Of a stretch of 64,000 nucleotides of DNA, positions 49,977 through 60,449 are shown in pieces. A program made the translations under genes and the position numbers. Origin of the DNA: Brevundimonas sp. (GTDB lineage: Bacteria; Pseudomonadota; Alphaproteobacteria; Caulobacterales; Caulobacteraceae); the NCBI GenBank assembly GCA_004296955.1, contig SCVB01000042.1, forward strand, positions 102,692 to 166,691. The letters are read 5' to 3'. Below the pieces are notes generated by a model, which did no database searches, had not been told where the DNA came from, and saw nothing but the letters and a program-made list of their open reading frames with translations. The stretch's first letter is position 1. Each line of letters begins with the position of its first letter.

Positions 49977-50081
49977 CCCGGGGACGGCGTCGGTCAGGCC
50001 GGGACGGTCTCACGCGCGCGGGCGGGGCGCAACGCCGCAGGCCGCTTCGGCCTCCGCCTCATCCGGGAGCCTGGCCTCGCT

Positions 50082-50579
50082 TCAGTATTTCGGCGCAGGG
50101 GGGCGGCATTGACGGGTGCGCTCGCAGGCGGCCACCTCGGCCTCCCAGGCGGCGCGTTCGCGCTCGTAGCGGAGGCGCGCCGCCTCGGCCGCCGCGGCGT
50201 CGGCCTCCCACTGGGCGCGCTGGGTCTCCAGCCGCGCGGTCTCGGCGCGCCACCGCTCGTTCTCCGCCTGCCAGGCGGCGGTTCCCTCGATCTCGCGGCG
50301 CTCCGCCGCCTCGTTGCGGGCGGCGATTTCGGCGTTCAGCCGGATGGTCTCCGCGACCTCGGCCGGGTCCTGTTCGCTCGCCGGGGCGGCGCTGTAGCTT
50401 TCGCCGCGCTGCCGCAGCCATTCTTCCGAGCCGGGCGCCGGGGCCGTCGGCGGCGGGGCCGGGGCGGTGGTCTGTCCGGGCGTCTGGACCCGCGCCTGGG
50501 GCGGCGTCGTCTGCTGGGCGGCGACCGGCGCGGCGGCCAGCAGCAGGGCAGCCACGGCGGCGGGGGTGAAACGGGTCAT
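50082..50579 (-). CDS. Periplasmic coiled-coil protein of unknown function
   Basis: The 165-residue product has a Sec signal ('LLLAAAPVAAQQ'), a Pro/Thr-rich linker and then a long Ala/Glu/Arg-rich coiled coil containing many spaced Trp residues ('AAWQAEN', 'ERWRAETAR', 'AQWEADA', 'AAWEAEVAAC'). Two Cys near the end ('CERTRQC') may form a disulfide. GAGG seven bases before ATG 50579 supports this start; 50591 is an alternative. No function assigned. Confidence 0.75.
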   Translation of the reverse strand: MTRFTPAAVAALLLAAAPVAAQQTTPPQARVQTPGQTTAPAPPPTAPAPGSEEWLRQRGESYSAAPASEQDPAEVAETIRLNAEIAARNEAAERREIEGTAAWQAENERWRAETARLETQRAQWEADAAAAEAARLRYERERAAWEAEVAACERTRQCRPPAPKY

Positions 50580-50686
50580 CTGCGGCCTCATGATCAGAAA
50601 AGCTTGCCGGGAACGCTGACCGGCTTCGCCGGCGTTCGCCAGCAATAACGCCGATCGGGCGATTTGGCGCCCACCACCTTGGAGTC

Positions 50687-52150
50687 TCAGTGGGGCAGGC
50701 GAAGGGCGAAGGTCGTGCCCGTCGGCCCGGTCTCGACCAGGCTCAGCGCCCCGCCCTGGCTGACCGCCAGCTCGCGCGAGATGGCCAGCCCCAGTCCCGC
50801 GCCGTCCGAGCCCCGTCCGCTGACGAAGGGTTCGAACAGATTCTCCGACAGCCGCGGCGGAATGCCGGGTCCGTCGTCGGCGATCTGGATCACGCTGTCG
50901 TCGTCGTTGACCGAGGCGGTGACGCGGACGACGCCCTTGCGACCGGTCCGGCGGGTGGGGTCGCTCTCGATGGCCTGGCGGGCGTTGCGCATCAGATTGA
51001 CGAGGATCCGGTGCAGCTGGTCGGGATCGGCGACCACGTTCAGCCGGGCCGGAATGGATTTCGCCAGCCGCACGCCGTCGGCCGTCAGCCCGGCGTCCTC
51101 GGCGGCCGCGGCGATGGCCGGCGCCAGGGCGATGCGGGCGCGCTGGGGCGGCGGCTCCTCGCTCTTGCCGTACTCCAGCACATTGCGCGACAGGGCGGCG
51201 GCGCGGCCCAGCGCCCGCTCCAGCCGCGGCAGCACGCGCGCGACCTCGGGGTCGGGCGAATCGGCCAGCCGCTCGGACGCCATCTGGGCCGAGGTCAGCA
51301 TGTTGCGCAGGTCGTGATTGATCTTGGCCACCGCCTCGCCGAGGGCGACCAGCCGCGCCCGTGACCGCAGGGAGATGCGCACCTCCTCCTGCATCCGGGC
51401 CAGCTCGCGCTCGACGCGGCCGATCTCGTCATGGCGGTCGCTGGGCGGATCGCCCTCGGCCTCGGGGTCGAGGGCGAAATGCTCGATCGACCGGGTGACC
51501 CGCCGCAGGGGCTGAAGCACGAGGAAGGCCAGGCCGCCGTACAGCAGGCCGCCGGCCACCAGCGAGATCAGCAGGGACATCAGCAGGCTGTTGAGCAGGA
51601 AGGTTCGCAGTTCGACCTTCAGCGGCTCGGCGGGGGCGAGGATCTCGATGAAGTCCCCCGAACGGTAGCGCGGCCGGGCCTGGACGCGGATCGACCGTTC
51701 AGGGTGGCCGAACAGGGTGCGCCAGGGGTCGGCGATGCGCGTCACGGGCCGGCTCTTGCGCAGGTCGATCAGGTCCGGCGTGCGCGGCAGGTTGGGGGCC
51801 TGCAGCAGCAGGCGGCGCACGCCCTGGTCGCCCACGACCACCGCCTGCACCCCGCCGATGGCCAGCAGCTGTTCGGCCGCGTCATCCTCAACCGCCGAAT
51901 AGGGCAGGGCCTCGACCCCGACCGAGGCCAGTTCCGCCGATTGCAGCCGGTCCAGCAGCCAGCGCTCATGGAAGCTCGCCGCGCTCGGGACAATGATCAG
52001 GATCTCCACCACCACGGTGAAGACGAAGGTCAGCAGCAGCAGCCGCCAGGCCAGGGCGTCGGGGGCGTGGAATTTCAGCCGCTCGCGCCAGTCCGCGGGC
52101 AGCCGGAGGCTGTTGCCGAGGCCGTCAACAAGGGACCGGAAGCGGTTCAT
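50687..52150 (-). CDS. Membrane sensor histidine kinase
   Basis: The 487-residue protein has a first membrane helix near residue 40, a periplasmic sensor of ~150 residues, a second helix near 205, a HAMP-like segment, and a kinase core with phospho-acceptor His in 'AKINHDLRNML', 'NLMRNARQAI' (N box), 'DDGPGIPP' and 'GAGLGLAISRE'. No response regulator gene adjoins it, so it is an orphan kinase. Confidence 0.93.
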   Translation of the reverse strand: MNRFRSLVDGLGNSLRLPADWRERLKFHAPDALAWRLLLLTFVFTVVVEILIIVPSAASFHERWLLDRLQSAELASVGVEALPYSAVEDDAAEQLLAIGGVQAVVVGDQGVRRLLLQAPNLPRTPDLIDLRKSRPVTRIADPWRTLFGHPERSIRVQARPRYRSGDFIEILAPAEPLKVELRTFLLNSLLMSLLISLVAGGLLYGGLAFLVLQPLRRVTRSIEHFALDPEAEGDPPSDRHDEIGRVERELARMQEEVRISLRSRARLVALGEAVAKINHDLRNMLTSAQMASERLADSPDPEVARVLPRLERALGRAAALSRNVLEYGKSEEPPPQRARIALAPAIAAAAEDAGLTADGVRLAKSIPARLNVVADPDQLHRILVNLMRNARQAIESDPTRRTGRKGVVRVTASVNDDDSVIQIADDGPGIPPRLSENLFEPFVSGRGSDGAGLGLAISRELAVSQGGALSLVETGPTGTTFALRLPH

Positions 52151-52190
52151 GCCGCGCTTAACGCAAGGCCCGGGCCAAAAGCTGCGCCGT

Positions 52191-52913
52191 TCATGCCGAA
52201 GCCTTTCGGCCGAGCGCGGCCTGCAGCCCCTTGAGGGCGAACGGCAATACCACCGCCAGGATGAAGACCCCGGCCATCGGGGCCCAGAACTGGCCGAACA
52301 GCGCCTGGAAGTCGGGATCGGGGTTGGTCCGCAGCAGTTCGTTCAGCCGTGCGCCGATCCAGCAGTAGATGATGTGGGCCGGCAGCAGGCCGATGACGGT
52401 GGCGACGGTATAGGGCGTCAGTCGCACCGCCATGATCCCCGCCGCGACATTGATCATATGGAACGGCACCACGACGGCCAGCCGCGAGGCCAGCACATAC
52501 CAGAAGGTGTCCCGGTCGATGGCGTCGCACACCTTCTGCATCACGCCCTTGTCGCGCGCCGCCTTCCGCCTCAGCGCCTCGCCCAGGGCCGAGCGCGCCA
52601 CGGCATAGACGATCAGGGCGCCCACGGTGGCGGCGATCGCGGTCGAGACTCCGCCGACCCAGGGGCCGAACAGATAGCCGGCCGTGATGGTGACGAAGAA
52701 GACGCCTGGCACCACGCTGGCGGTCAGGGTGGCGAACACCGCCATAAGGATCAGCAGGCAGAGAAGGTAGTTGGCGTCCTTGAAGGCGTGGAAATCCGCC
52801 CCGTGATCGCGGATGGTGTCGAGGGAGAGGTAGCGGTTCCAGCCCGTGGCGAAGATCAGGATGATGACGCCGGCCAGAAGAATCAGGGGCAGAAAGCGTT
52901 TGATACGGTCCAT
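52191..52913 (-). CDS. TVP38/TMEM64 (VTT-domain) membrane protein
   Basis: The 240-residue protein has five to six membrane spans and the VTT/DedA-like core '[22 protein letters not shown]' (in pieces) followed by '[21 protein letters not shown]'. Members are thought to move or scramble lipids. It lies divergent from rpmH, with 119 bp between the starts. Confidence 0.9.
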   Translation of the reverse strand: MDRIKRFLPLILLAGVIILIFATGWNRYLSLDTIRDHGADFHAFKDANYLLCLLILMAVFATLTASVVPGVFFVTITAGYLFGPWVGGVSTAIAATVGALIVYAVARSALGEALRRKAARDKGVMQKVCDAIDRDTFWYVLASRLAVVVPFHMINVAAGIMAVRLTPYTVATVIGLLPAHIIYCWIGARLNELLRTNPDPDFQALFGQFWAPMAGVFILAVVLPFALKGLQAALGRKASA

Positions 52914-53032
52914 CGTCTCTCCGCCGGGGGACCGTCGGCGTTGACACCGCGGGCCTCGCCGCTTATACGCCCGCCCTTCCCGCGACGGACGCCTTCCGCC
53001 GCTCTTTTAGTTTTCAGTCCCAGGAGCCGAAC

Positions 53033-53167
53033 GTGAAACGGACCTATCAGCCGTCGCGACTCGTGCGCAAGCGCCGTCACGGCTTCCGTTCGCGGATGGC
53101 CACCAAGAACGGACAGAAGATTGTTGCGCGGCGTCGCGCCAAGGGCCGCAAGCGCCTGACGGCCTGA
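53033..53167 (+). CDS. rpmH: Ribosomal protein bL34
   Basis: A 44-residue basic protein starts with GTG at 53033 ('[17 protein letters not shown]') and ends 'KGRKRLTA', the clear L34 pattern. AGGAG lies eight bases upstream. It is the first gene of the rpmH-rnpA-yidC-engB run and is short enough to be missed by length-filtered gene finders. Confidence 0.97.
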   Translation: MKRTYQPSRLVRKRRHGFRSRMATKNGQKIVARRRAKGRKRLTA

Positions 53168-53192
53168 TCGTCCGGCGCCCGGGTTCGGGCGC

Positions 53193-53594
53193 ATGAGCGA
53201 CCCTTTCAAGATTGAACGCATGACTTCGCGGCCCCAGTTCCTGGCGGCCGCGAAGGGCGTTTCAGAGGCCCGCGGCGCCGTCGTCGTCCAGCGGCTGGAC
53301 CGCCAGGACGGCGCCCCAACGGTGCGGCTGGGCTTCACCGCCACGCGCAAGGTCGGCAACGCCGTCATCCGCAATCGCGCCAAGCGCCGCCTGCGGGAGG
53401 CCGCGCGCGCCCTGGCCCCCCTGTTGGCGGTCGCCGGCAGCGACTATGTCTTCATCGCCCGCATGGGCACGGCGGACCGTCCGTGGGACCGTTTGCTTGA
53501 CGATGTGAAATCGGCGCTTACAAGGCTCGCGACCCCGCGGCCGGCGCCCAAGTCTGCGCCCACGACGCCCGCAACCGCCGGCCAGGATTCCTGA
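53193..53594 (+). CDS. rnpA: Ribonuclease P protein component
   Basis: The 133-residue basic protein has the RNase P signature '[17 protein letters not shown]'. It supports the catalytic RNA in tRNA 5' processing. Start ATG 53193 is 25 bp after rpmH; a downstream ATG at 53220 is also possible. A short Pro/Ala tail (after residue 115) is an alphaproteobacterial extension. No yidD gene lies between rnpA and yidC. Confidence 0.95.
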   Translation: MSDPFKIERMTSRPQFLAAAKGVSEARGAVVVQRLDRQDGAPTVRLGFTATRKVGNAVIRNRAKRRLREAARALAPLLAVAGSDYVFIARMGTADRPWDRLLDDVKSALTRLATPRPAPKSAPTTPATAGQDS

Positions 53595-53599
53595 TCTCC

Positions 53600-55396
53600 A
53601 TGCCTCCTCAAGACAACAGCCGAAACACGATCCTCTTCGTCGTGATCGCGGCCATCATGTTGCTGGCCTACAGCTACTTTGTGATGCAGCCCCAGGCCGA
53701 GCGCCGCCGGGCCGCCCAGCAGGCCGCGACCGAGCAGACGACGGACGCGCCGGTCACCGCGCCCTCGCCGAGCGCGGCCGTGTTCACCGAGGACCGCACC
53801 GTGGCCCTGGCCCGCGGCGGCGCCCGGGTGCCGATCCAGACCGAAACCGTGACCGGTTCGCTGTCGCTGCGCGGCGCGCGCATCGATGACCTGTTCCTGA
53901 CCGGCTACCAGGAAACCAATGAGGCGGATTCGCCGCCCGTCGAGCTGTTCCGCCCCGAGGGCATGCGTCACGCCTACCAGGCCCAGTTCGGCTGGAACGG
54001 CCCCAACGTCCCCGGCGGCGTGCCCGGTCCGGCGACGCCGTGGCGGCTGACCGAGGGCGCGACCCTCACCCCCACAACGCCGGTCACCCTGACCTGGGAC
54101 AATGGCGCGGGCCTGCGCTTCACGCGCCGCATCGCGGTCGACGCCCAGTATCTGTTCACCGTCACCGACACCGTCGCCAACTTCAGCGCCCAGCCGATCA
54201 CCATCGCGCCGTGGGGCCGGATCGAGCGCCAGGGCGTGCCGGACGTCCTCGGCCGCAACCAGATCCTGCACGAAGGCGGCATCGGCACCTTCGGCACGGA
54301 CGGAAAATACACGACCCAGCAGCTGAAATACAAAGCCTGGGCCAAGAAGCCGGTGCAGGAGCACACCTCGACCGGCGGCTGGATGGGCATCACCGACAAA
54401 TACTGGCTGGCCGCCCTGATCCCGCAGCAGGACGAGCAGATCCAGGCGGCCTTCCGCGTCACTGACGCAGGCCACGCCGACATCCATTCCGCCACCATGC
54501 TGGGCGAGTCCCGCAACATTGCGCCGGGCCGCCAGATCACCGAGACCCAGCGCCTGTTCGCCGGCGCCAAGCGCAACGAGATCCTGTCCGGCTACGAGAA
54601 GAGCCTGGAGCTGCCCCGCTTCATCTACGCCATTGACTGGGGCTTCCTGTTCTTCCTGACCCGCCCGATCTTCATGCTGGTCGAATTCTACTACGGCATC
54701 CTGGGCAATTTCGGCCTGGCCATCCTGGCCCTGACCCTGACCGTCCGCCTGATCATGTTCCCGCTGGCCAACAAGAGCTACGAGAGCATGTCCAAGATGC
54801 GGACCCTCCAGCCCAAGATGGAGGAGCTGAAGAAGAAGCACCCCGACGATCCGGCGAAACAGCAGCAGGAGCTGATGGCGCTGTATCAGAAGGAGAAGAT
54901 CAATCCGCTGGCGGGCTGTCTGCCCCTGCTGCTGCAGATTCCGGTCTTCTACGCCGTCTACAAGATGCTGTTCGTGACCATCGAGATGCGGCACGAGCCC
55001 TTCTTCGGCTGGATCCGCGACCTCTCGGCGCCGGACCCCTCGACGATCTGGAACCTGTTCGGCCTGATCCCCTGGGATCCGTCCTCGACGCCCCTGATCG
55101 GGACCTATCTGGCCGGCACCTTCGCCCTCAGCATCCTGGCCATCTTCTACGGCCTGACCATGTGGCTGCAGATGGCGATGAGCCCGCCGGCGCCCGATCC
55201 GATGCAGCGCCGCATCTTCCAGTTCATGCCGGTCGTCTTCACCTTCATCATGGCCACCTTCCCGGCGGGCCTGCTGATCTACTGGGCCTGGTCCAACATC
55301 CTGACCATCATCCAGCAGTATGTGATCATGCACCGTCTGAAGGCCGAGAACCCGATCGACACCTTCATCGCCCGCCTCAAGCAGGCGAAGGCCTGA
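53600..55396 (+). CDS. yidC: Membrane protein insertase
   Basis: The 598-residue protein has an N-terminal membrane helix, a large periplasmic beta domain (to ~residue 350) and a C-terminal insertase core with five helices, including the amphipathic '[16 protein letters not shown]' segment and '[20 protein letters not shown]'. It inserts and folds inner-membrane proteins, with or without SecYEG. It starts five bases after rnpA. Confidence 0.97.
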   Translation: MPPQDNSRNTILFVVIAAIMLLAYSYFVMQPQAERRRAAQQAATEQTTDAPVTAPSPSAAVFTEDRTVALARGGARVPIQTETVTGSLSLRGARIDDLFLTGYQETNEADSPPVELFRPEGMRHAYQAQFGWNGPNVPGGVPGPATPWRLTEGATLTPTTPVTLTWDNGAGLRFTRRIAVDAQYLFTVTDTVANFSAQPITIAPWGRIERQGVPDVLGRNQILHEGGIGTFGTDGKYTTQQLKYKAWAKKPVQEHTSTGGWMGITDKYWLAALIPQQDEQIQAAFRVTDAGHADIHSATMLGESRNIAPGRQITETQRLFAGAKRNEILSGYEKSLELPRFIYAIDWGFLFFLTRPIFMLVEFYYGILGNFGLAILALTLTVRLIMFPLANKSYESMSKMRTLQPKMEELKKKHPDDPAKQQQELMALYQKEKINPLAGCLPLLLQIPVFYAVYKMLFVTIEMRHEPFFGWIRDLSAPDPSTIWNLFGLIPWDPSSTPLIGTYLAGTFALSILAIFYGLTMWLQMAMSPPAPDPMQRRIFQFMPVVFTFIMATFPAGLLIYWAWSNILTIIQQYVIMHRLKAENPIDTFIARLKQAKA

Positions 55397-55397
55397 G

Positions 55398-56039
55398 TTG
55401 GACGAGTTCACCCCCGAGGAACTGGAGCAGGCGCGCATCCTGTTCGCGCGCCCCGCGACCTTCGTCATGGGGTGCGCCAAGATCGAGCAACTGCCCGATC
55501 CCGACCTGCCCGAAGTCGCCTTCGCCGGCCGCTCCAATGTCGGCAAGTCCAGCCTGATCAACGGCCTGGTCGGCATGCACAAGCTGGCCCGGGCCTCGAA
55601 CGAGCCGGGCCGCACGCGCGAGGTCAATTTCTTCGACCTCGACGGCCGGATGCGGCTGGTCGACCTGCCCGGCTACGGCTGGGCCAAGGCGTCCAAATCG
55701 ACGGTGAAGAAATTCCAGGACCTCGGCCGCGACTATCTGCGCGGCCGGGTGACGCTGAAGCGGGTCTATCTGCTGATCGACGCCCGCCACGGCCTCAAAA
55801 AGGTCGACGACGAGGCGCTGGACGCCCTCGACCTCGCCGCCGTCAGCTACCAGATCATCCTGACCAAGGCCGACAAGCTCAAGAAGGGCGAGGCCGAAAA
55901 GGTGCAGGAAGCCACCCTGAAGGGCGTCTCCAAGCGCGGCGCCGCCTATCCGGCGGTCATCGTCACCTCGGCCGAGAAGGGCGACGGCATGCCCGAGCTC
56001 CGCGCCGAAATCATGCGCACGACGGGCGTGACGCTCTAG
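55398..56039 (+). CDS. engB: Ribosome-biogenesis GTPase YihA/YsxC (EngB)
   Basis: The 213-residue GTPase has G1 'GRSNVGKSS' (residues 44-52), G2 Thr in '[10 protein letters not shown]', G3 'DLPGYGWA' and G4 'TKADK', as in EngB, which acts in 50S subunit assembly. It starts with TTG two bases after the yidC stop, so expression is probably coupled to that gene. Confidence 0.96.
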   Translation: MDEFTPEELEQARILFARPATFVMGCAKIEQLPDPDLPEVAFAGRSNVGKSSLINGLVGMHKLARASNEPGRTREVNFFDLDGRMRLVDLPGYGWAKASKSTVKKFQDLGRDYLRGRVTLKRVYLLIDARHGLKKVDDEALDALDLAAVSYQIILTKADKLKKGEAEKVQEATLKGVSKRGAAYPAVIVTSAEKGDGMPELRAEIMRTTGVTL

Positions 56040-56079
56040 CAGGCTTGCAGCCCGCGCTCGCGGATGATCCGCTGCCCGG

Positions 56080-57048
56080 ATGCAGACCCGCCACATCCAG
56101 ACCGACGGCCTTCGCCAGCAGATTCTCGAGGCCGGGTCCGGCCCGCTGGTCCTGCTGATCCACGGCTTCCCCGAACTGGGGATCAGCTGGCGGGCCCAGG
56201 TGCAGGCGCTCGCCGATGCCGGCTTCCACGCCGTCGCCCCCGACATGCGCGGCTACGGCGGCGCCGACAGGCCGACGGACCGCGACGCCTATTCGATCCT
56301 GCATCTCGTCGGCGACATGGTCGATCTGGTCCGGGCGCTCGGCGAGACCTCCTGCGTGGCCGTCGGCCACGACTGGGGCGCGCCGGTGGCCTGGCACTGC
56401 GCCCTGACCCGGCCCGACGTCTTCCGCGCCGTCTTCGGCCTGTCGGTGCCTTTCCAGCCGCGCCGTCCGAAAGGTCCGCCGACCGCGGCCATGGCGGCGA
56501 TCTCGAAGCGGCTGGGGATGGGCGACCTCTACATCAGCCGCTTCCAGGCCGATGACGCCCATACGGTCTTCGACGCCGACCCGGCCACGGCCCTGCGCAA
56601 GGCCTTCTACTGCTATGACGGCGCCACGCCTGACGGCCGCCAGTCGACCGGCTTCATCCCCGAGGGCGAGACCTTCATCTCCACCGTGCCCGACGACGCC
56701 CCGCTGCCGCCGTGGATGAGCCCGGCGCATTTCGCCGAATATGTCGACGCCTTCACGGCCGGCGGCTTCAAGGGGCCGCTGGACTGGTACCGCAACCTCG
56801 ACCGCAACTGGTCGCTGACCGCCCACCTGCAGGACGCCCGCATCCGCGTGCCGGCCGCCTTTGTGGTCGGCGAGCGCGACCCGGTGCGAAACTACTCGGG
56901 CCAGCATGAGGCGGGACTGAAGGACTGGGCGCCGGACCTGAGGATGCAGGTCGTCGTTCCAGGCGCGGGCCACTGGATCCAGCAGGAACGGCCCGAAGAG
57001 GTGAACCGTCTGCTGCTCGAATTCCTGCGGGCGCCGGGCGTGGGCTAG
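56080..57048 (+). CDS. Epoxide-hydrolase-like alpha/beta hydrolase
   Basis: The 322-residue protein has 'HGFPE' (oxyanion hole), a nucleophile Asp98 in 'GHDWGA' (Asp rather than Ser), '[10 protein letters not shown]' and a catalytic His298 in 'GAGHWIQQE'. The Asp nucleophile and HGFPE motif are diagnostic of soluble epoxide hydrolases. No signal peptide. Tail-to-tail overlap of four bases with the LLM gene. Confidence 0.92.
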   Translation: MQTRHIQTDGLRQQILEAGSGPLVLLIHGFPELGISWRAQVQALADAGFHAVAPDMRGYGGADRPTDRDAYSILHLVGDMVDLVRALGETSCVAVGHDWGAPVAWHCALTRPDVFRAVFGLSVPFQPRRPKGPPTAAMAAISKRLGMGDLYISRFQADDAHTVFDADPATALRKAFYCYDGATPDGRQSTGFIPEGETFISTVPDDAPLPPWMSPAHFAEYVDAFTAGGFKGPLDWYRNLDRNWSLTAHLQDARIRVPAAFVVGERDPVRNYSGQHEAGLKDWAPDLRMQVVVPGAGHWIQQERPEEVNRLLLEFLRAPGVG

Positions 57049-58031
57049 AGCCCCGCCACCGCCCCGGCGGTGATCTCCAGACTGCGGATTCGGGCGTCGG
57101 GGTCGAACACCATGCCTGTGACCATCACCTCGTCCAGGCCGGTCTGCGCCACAAAGGCCGCCAGCTTCTCGCGGACGGTCTCGCGCCCGCCGATCGCCGC
57201 ATAGGTTAGACGGCTCTGCACCGCCGCCAGCTGGCGCGCGTCGAGCACCGTCGTGATGTCGTCCACCGGCGGCTTCACCCGTCCGGGCTTACCGCTCACC
57301 ACGGCGGCGAAGGCCTGCTGCATCGAGGTCGACAGCCGCTCCGCCGCCGCATCGTTCTCCGCCGCGAAGACATTGATCGCCGCCATGGCGTAGGGTTCGG
57401 CCAGCGCCTTCGACGGCCGGAAGCCGGCGCGATAGGTCTGCAGCGCCTGCATCAGCAGCTCGGGTGCGAAATGGCTGGCGAAGGCGAAGGGCAGGCCCAG
57501 CTGCGCCGCCAGTTCGGCGCTGAACAGGCTGGAGCCCAGCAGCCAGATCGGGACCTTCGATCCCGCCCCCGGCCAGGCCGTGACCCTCTGGCCCTCGACC
57601 GGATCGCCGAGGAAGGCCTGCAGCTCCATCACGTCGCGCGGGAACTGGTCGGCGGCCTCGAAATAGCGGCGCAGGGCGCGGGCCGTCTCGCCGTCCGTGC
57701 CGGGCGCCCGGCCCAGCCCCAGGTCGATGCGGCCTGGATGCAGGGCCTCCAGCGTGCCGAACTGTTCCGCGACCACCAGCGGCGGATGGTTCGGCAGCAT
57801 GACCCCGCCCGAGCCGACCCGGATGGTCTGCGTCGCCGCCGCCACATGGGCCAGGACGACGGCGGTCGCCGCGCTGGCGATGCCCGGCATATTGTGATGC
57901 TCGGCCAGCCAGAAGCGCTTGAACCCCAGCCGCTCGGCGGCCTGGGCGAAGGCGGTGGTCTCCAGCAGGGCGCGGCGGACGTCGCCGCCCTCGACGACGG
58001 GGGACAGGTCGAGAACGGAGAATGCGGTCAT
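57045..58031 (-). CDS. LLM-class (luciferase-like) flavin-dependent oxidoreductase
   Basis: The 328-residue protein has the luciferase-like TIM barrel pattern: '[15 protein letters not shown]', '[26 protein letters not shown]' (in pieces) and '[14 protein letters not shown]'. It resembles the single-component YhbW-like subgroup. It needs FMN and a partner reductase or coenzyme F420; the substrate is unknown. Confidence 0.93.
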   Translation of the reverse strand: MTAFSVLDLSPVVEGGDVRRALLETTAFAQAAERLGFKRFWLAEHHNMPGIASAATAVVLAHVAAATQTIRVGSGGVMLPNHPPLVVAEQFGTLEALHPGRIDLGLGRAPGTDGETARALRRYFEAADQFPRDVMELQAFLGDPVEGQRVTAWPGAGSKVPIWLLGSSLFSAELAAQLGLPFAFASHFAPELLMQALQTYRAGFRPSKALAEPYAMAAINVFAAENDAAAERLSTSMQQAFAAVVSGKPGRVKPPVDDITTVLDARQLAAVQSRLTYAAIGGRETVREKLAAFVAQTGLDEVMVTGMVFDPDARIRSLEITAGAVAGL

Positions 58032-58130
58032 GCCCTGCTAGATCGGGGCGGCGGGCCCAGCTTCAAGACCCGCGGGATTGGCGGGCGCGTTTCCGCCGCC
58101 TAAGGTCCACGGGCAGGGAAGGGGGCCGAC

Positions 58131-59498
58131 ATGACATTTTTCACCCTGATGGCCGCTGGAGCGGTTGCGGCCGTCGCGCCGGTCCAGGCCGCCGCGCCCG
58201 CCCCCGACCTCGGCGGCGCCTGGGAGGGTCGGATCAGCGTCGGCGGCCAGTCGATCCGCATCGTCTTCCGCGTCGACGCGGCGGGCAACGCCGTCATGGA
58301 CAGCCCGGACCAGGGGGCCCGGAACATCGCCGTCGATCCCCCGACGGTCGAAAACGGCGTGGTCCGGTTCGTCATTCCCGTCATCCAGGGCCGCTTCGAG
58401 GGAACCCGGTCCGACGACGGCCAGACCCTGACCGGCGTGCTGTCGCAGGGCGGCGCGACCCTGCCGCTGGTCCTGACCCGCTCGGCCGAGACGGTCGCCC
58501 TCGCCGCCCGTCCCCAGACCCCGACTCCGCCCTTCCCCTATCGCAGCGAAGAGGTCGCGTTCGACAATCCGGCCGCGCCCGGCGTGCGGCTGGCGGGAAC
58601 CCTGACCCTGCCTGAGGGGGCGGGGCCGTTCCCCGCCGCCGTCCTGATCACTGGCACCGGCCCCCAGGACCGCGACGAGACGATCGAGGGGCACAAGGCC
58701 TTCGCCATCTGGGCCGACGTCCTGACCCGGCGCGGCGTGGCGGTGTTCCGCTTCGACGACCGGGGCGTCGGCGCCTCGACCGGGAATTTCGGCGCCGCGA
58801 CCGGCGTCGATTTCGCCTCGGACGTGACGGCGGTCTTCGAGGGTCTGTCGGCCCGGCCGGAAATCGATCCGGCGCGGGTCGGCCTGATCGGCCACAGCGA
58901 GGGGGCCGTATTCGCCTACCTGGCCATGGAGGAGGGCCTTCGGCCCGCCTGGCTCGTCACCCTTGCGGGACCGACGGTGTCGGGCGGCGAGATCATCACC
59001 GAGCAGTCGCGGCGCATCGCCATGGCGACGGGGGCGCCCATGGAGGCGGTCGAGAGCGGCGTCGCGGTCCAGCGAGCCCTGATGGCCGCGGTGGCCGCGA
59101 ACGCCGGCGACGGCGAGGCTGTCCGGCGCGAGGTCGAGGCGGTCGCCCTCGCGAACGGCCTGCCGCCCGCCGCTGCGGCGCGAACGGCCGCCGGGATGTC
59201 AAACGCCTGGTATCGCGGTTACGTCGCCTATGATCCCGCCGACGCCATCCGGGCGATCCGCGTCCCGATGCTGGCCGTCTTTGGCGACAAGGACGTTCAG
59301 GTCCCTGCCGACCAGAACGCGCCGGCGCTGTCACAGCTCAAGCCGGATGCGGACGTGGTCGTCCTGCCGGGCCTCAACCACCTGTTCCAGCCGGCCGGCA
59401 CGGGCCTGATGGCCGAATACGGGGAGATCGAGACCACGCTTGATCCGTCCGTCATCCGCACGGTCGTCGACTGGGTCGCCGCCCGCTCGGGCCTCTAG
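58131..59498 (+). CDS. Secreted alpha/beta hydrolase with N-terminal beta domain
   Basis: The 455-residue protein begins with a signal peptide ('AAVAPVQAAAPA'), has an N-terminal lipocalin-like or beta domain of ~110 residues, and then a serine hydrolase domain with 'ITGTGPQDRDE', 'FDDRGVGASTG', nucleophile Ser near 256 in 'IGHSEGAV', and a His in 'LPGLNHLFQ'. It resembles prolyl-oligopeptidase-like and dienelactone-like esterases. Probably periplasmic. Confidence 0.9.
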   Translation: MTFFTLMAAGAVAAVAPVQAAAPAPDLGGAWEGRISVGGQSIRIVFRVDAAGNAVMDSPDQGARNIAVDPPTVENGVVRFVIPVIQGRFEGTRSDDGQTLTGVLSQGGATLPLVLTRSAETVALAARPQTPTPPFPYRSEEVAFDNPAAPGVRLAGTLTLPEGAGPFPAAVLITGTGPQDRDETIEGHKAFAIWADVLTRRGVAVFRFDDRGVGASTGNFGAATGVDFASDVTAVFEGLSARPEIDPARVGLIGHSEGAVFAYLAMEEGLRPAWLVTLAGPTVSGGEIITEQSRRIAMATGAPMEAVESGVAVQRALMAAVAANAGDGEAVRREVEAVALANGLPPAAAARTAAGMSNAWYRGYVAYDPADAIRAIRVPMLAVFGDKDVQVPADQNAPALSQLKPDADVVVLPGLNHLFQPAGTGLMAEYGEIETTLDPSVIRTVVDWVAARSGL

Positions 59499-59501
59499 CC
59501 G

Positions 59502-60437
59502 TTACACCGGATGGGTCGGTTCCGGCTTCACCGCCGGCGCCGGCTCGGGCGTCGAGGGCGCGTCGGGCAGGGGGATGAATTCCACGTCGTCCTCGGCGGG
59601 CAGGGCCATCCGTCCGGCCTTCCAGTCCGCCTTGGCCTGATCGATCCGCTCCTGTTTCGAATGGACGAAATTCCACCAGATGACGCGCGGACCGACCGGT
59701 TCGCCGCCCAGCACCATGACGGTCGAGGGCTGGATCGCCTTGATGGTCGGCTCCGCCGTCGGCTCCAGCACGATCATCTGACCTTCGCGGAAGCGCCGGT
59801 CCCCGACCTCGATCTCGCCCCTGGCGACATACAGGGCCCGCTCCGAATAGCCGCCGGCGCCCTTGCCCGGCGGCGGCGCGGTGCGCACGCCCTCGGCCAG
59901 CTCCCAGTGGACGTAGAACAGCGGCGACGACACCGGCACGGCGGCGCGGGCGCCATAGGCCTCGCCAGCCACCAGCCGCGCGAACAGGCCGCCGTTCTCA
60001 TAGGCCGGCTGGTCGGCCTCGCCGTGGTGGTGGAAGCGGGGATCGGTCTCCTCGGACTCCTCCGGCAGGGCGATCCAGGCCTGCATGCCGTGCATCGGGC
60101 CGCCCTGGCTCTTCTTCAGCGGATCGGTGCGCTCGGAATGGACGATGCCCTTGCCGGCCGTCATCCAGTTCACCTCGCCCGGGCGAATGGCCTGGGTCGC
60201 GCCGGTGTTGTCCCGGTGCATGATCTCGCCCTCGAACAGATAGGTCAGGGTCGACAGGCCGATATGCGGATGCGGCCGCACATTGATCGCCTCCGACCCC
60301 GGCGCGAACGCGGCCGGCCCCATCTGGTCCAGGAAGATGAAAGGCCCGACCATGCGCCGCGCGTGGAAGGGCAGGATCCGCCCCACCTCGAACCCGCCCA
60401 GATCCTTGCGGCGGGCGTCGATCACCATCTCGATCAT
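59502..60437 (-). CDS. Pirin family protein
   Basis: The 311-residue bicupin protein has the pirin metal site in the N-terminal cupin: 'RPHPHIGLST' and 'GKGIVHSER', with 'GPFIFLDQMGP' before it. Bacterial pirins act as quercetin dioxygenases or as regulators of metabolic enzymes. The C-terminal ~25 residues are a Pro/Ala-rich tail. Overall length is normal. Confidence 0.94.
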   Translation of the reverse strand: MIEMVIDARRKDLGGFEVGRILPFHARRMVGPFIFLDQMGPAAFAPGSEAINVRPHPHIGLSTLTYLFEGEIMHRDNTGATQAIRPGEVNWMTAGKGIVHSERTDPLKKSQGGPMHGMQAWIALPEESEETDPRFHHHGEADQPAYENGGLFARLVAGEAYGARAAVPVSSPLFYVHWELAEGVRTAPPPGKGAGGYSERALYVARGEIEVGDRRFREGQMIVLEPTAEPTIKAIQPSTVMVLGGEPVGPRVIWWNFVHSKQERIDQAKADWKAGRMALPAEDDVEFIPLPDAPSTPEPAPAVKPEPTHPV

Positions 60438-60449
60438 TGCATCTTCCCG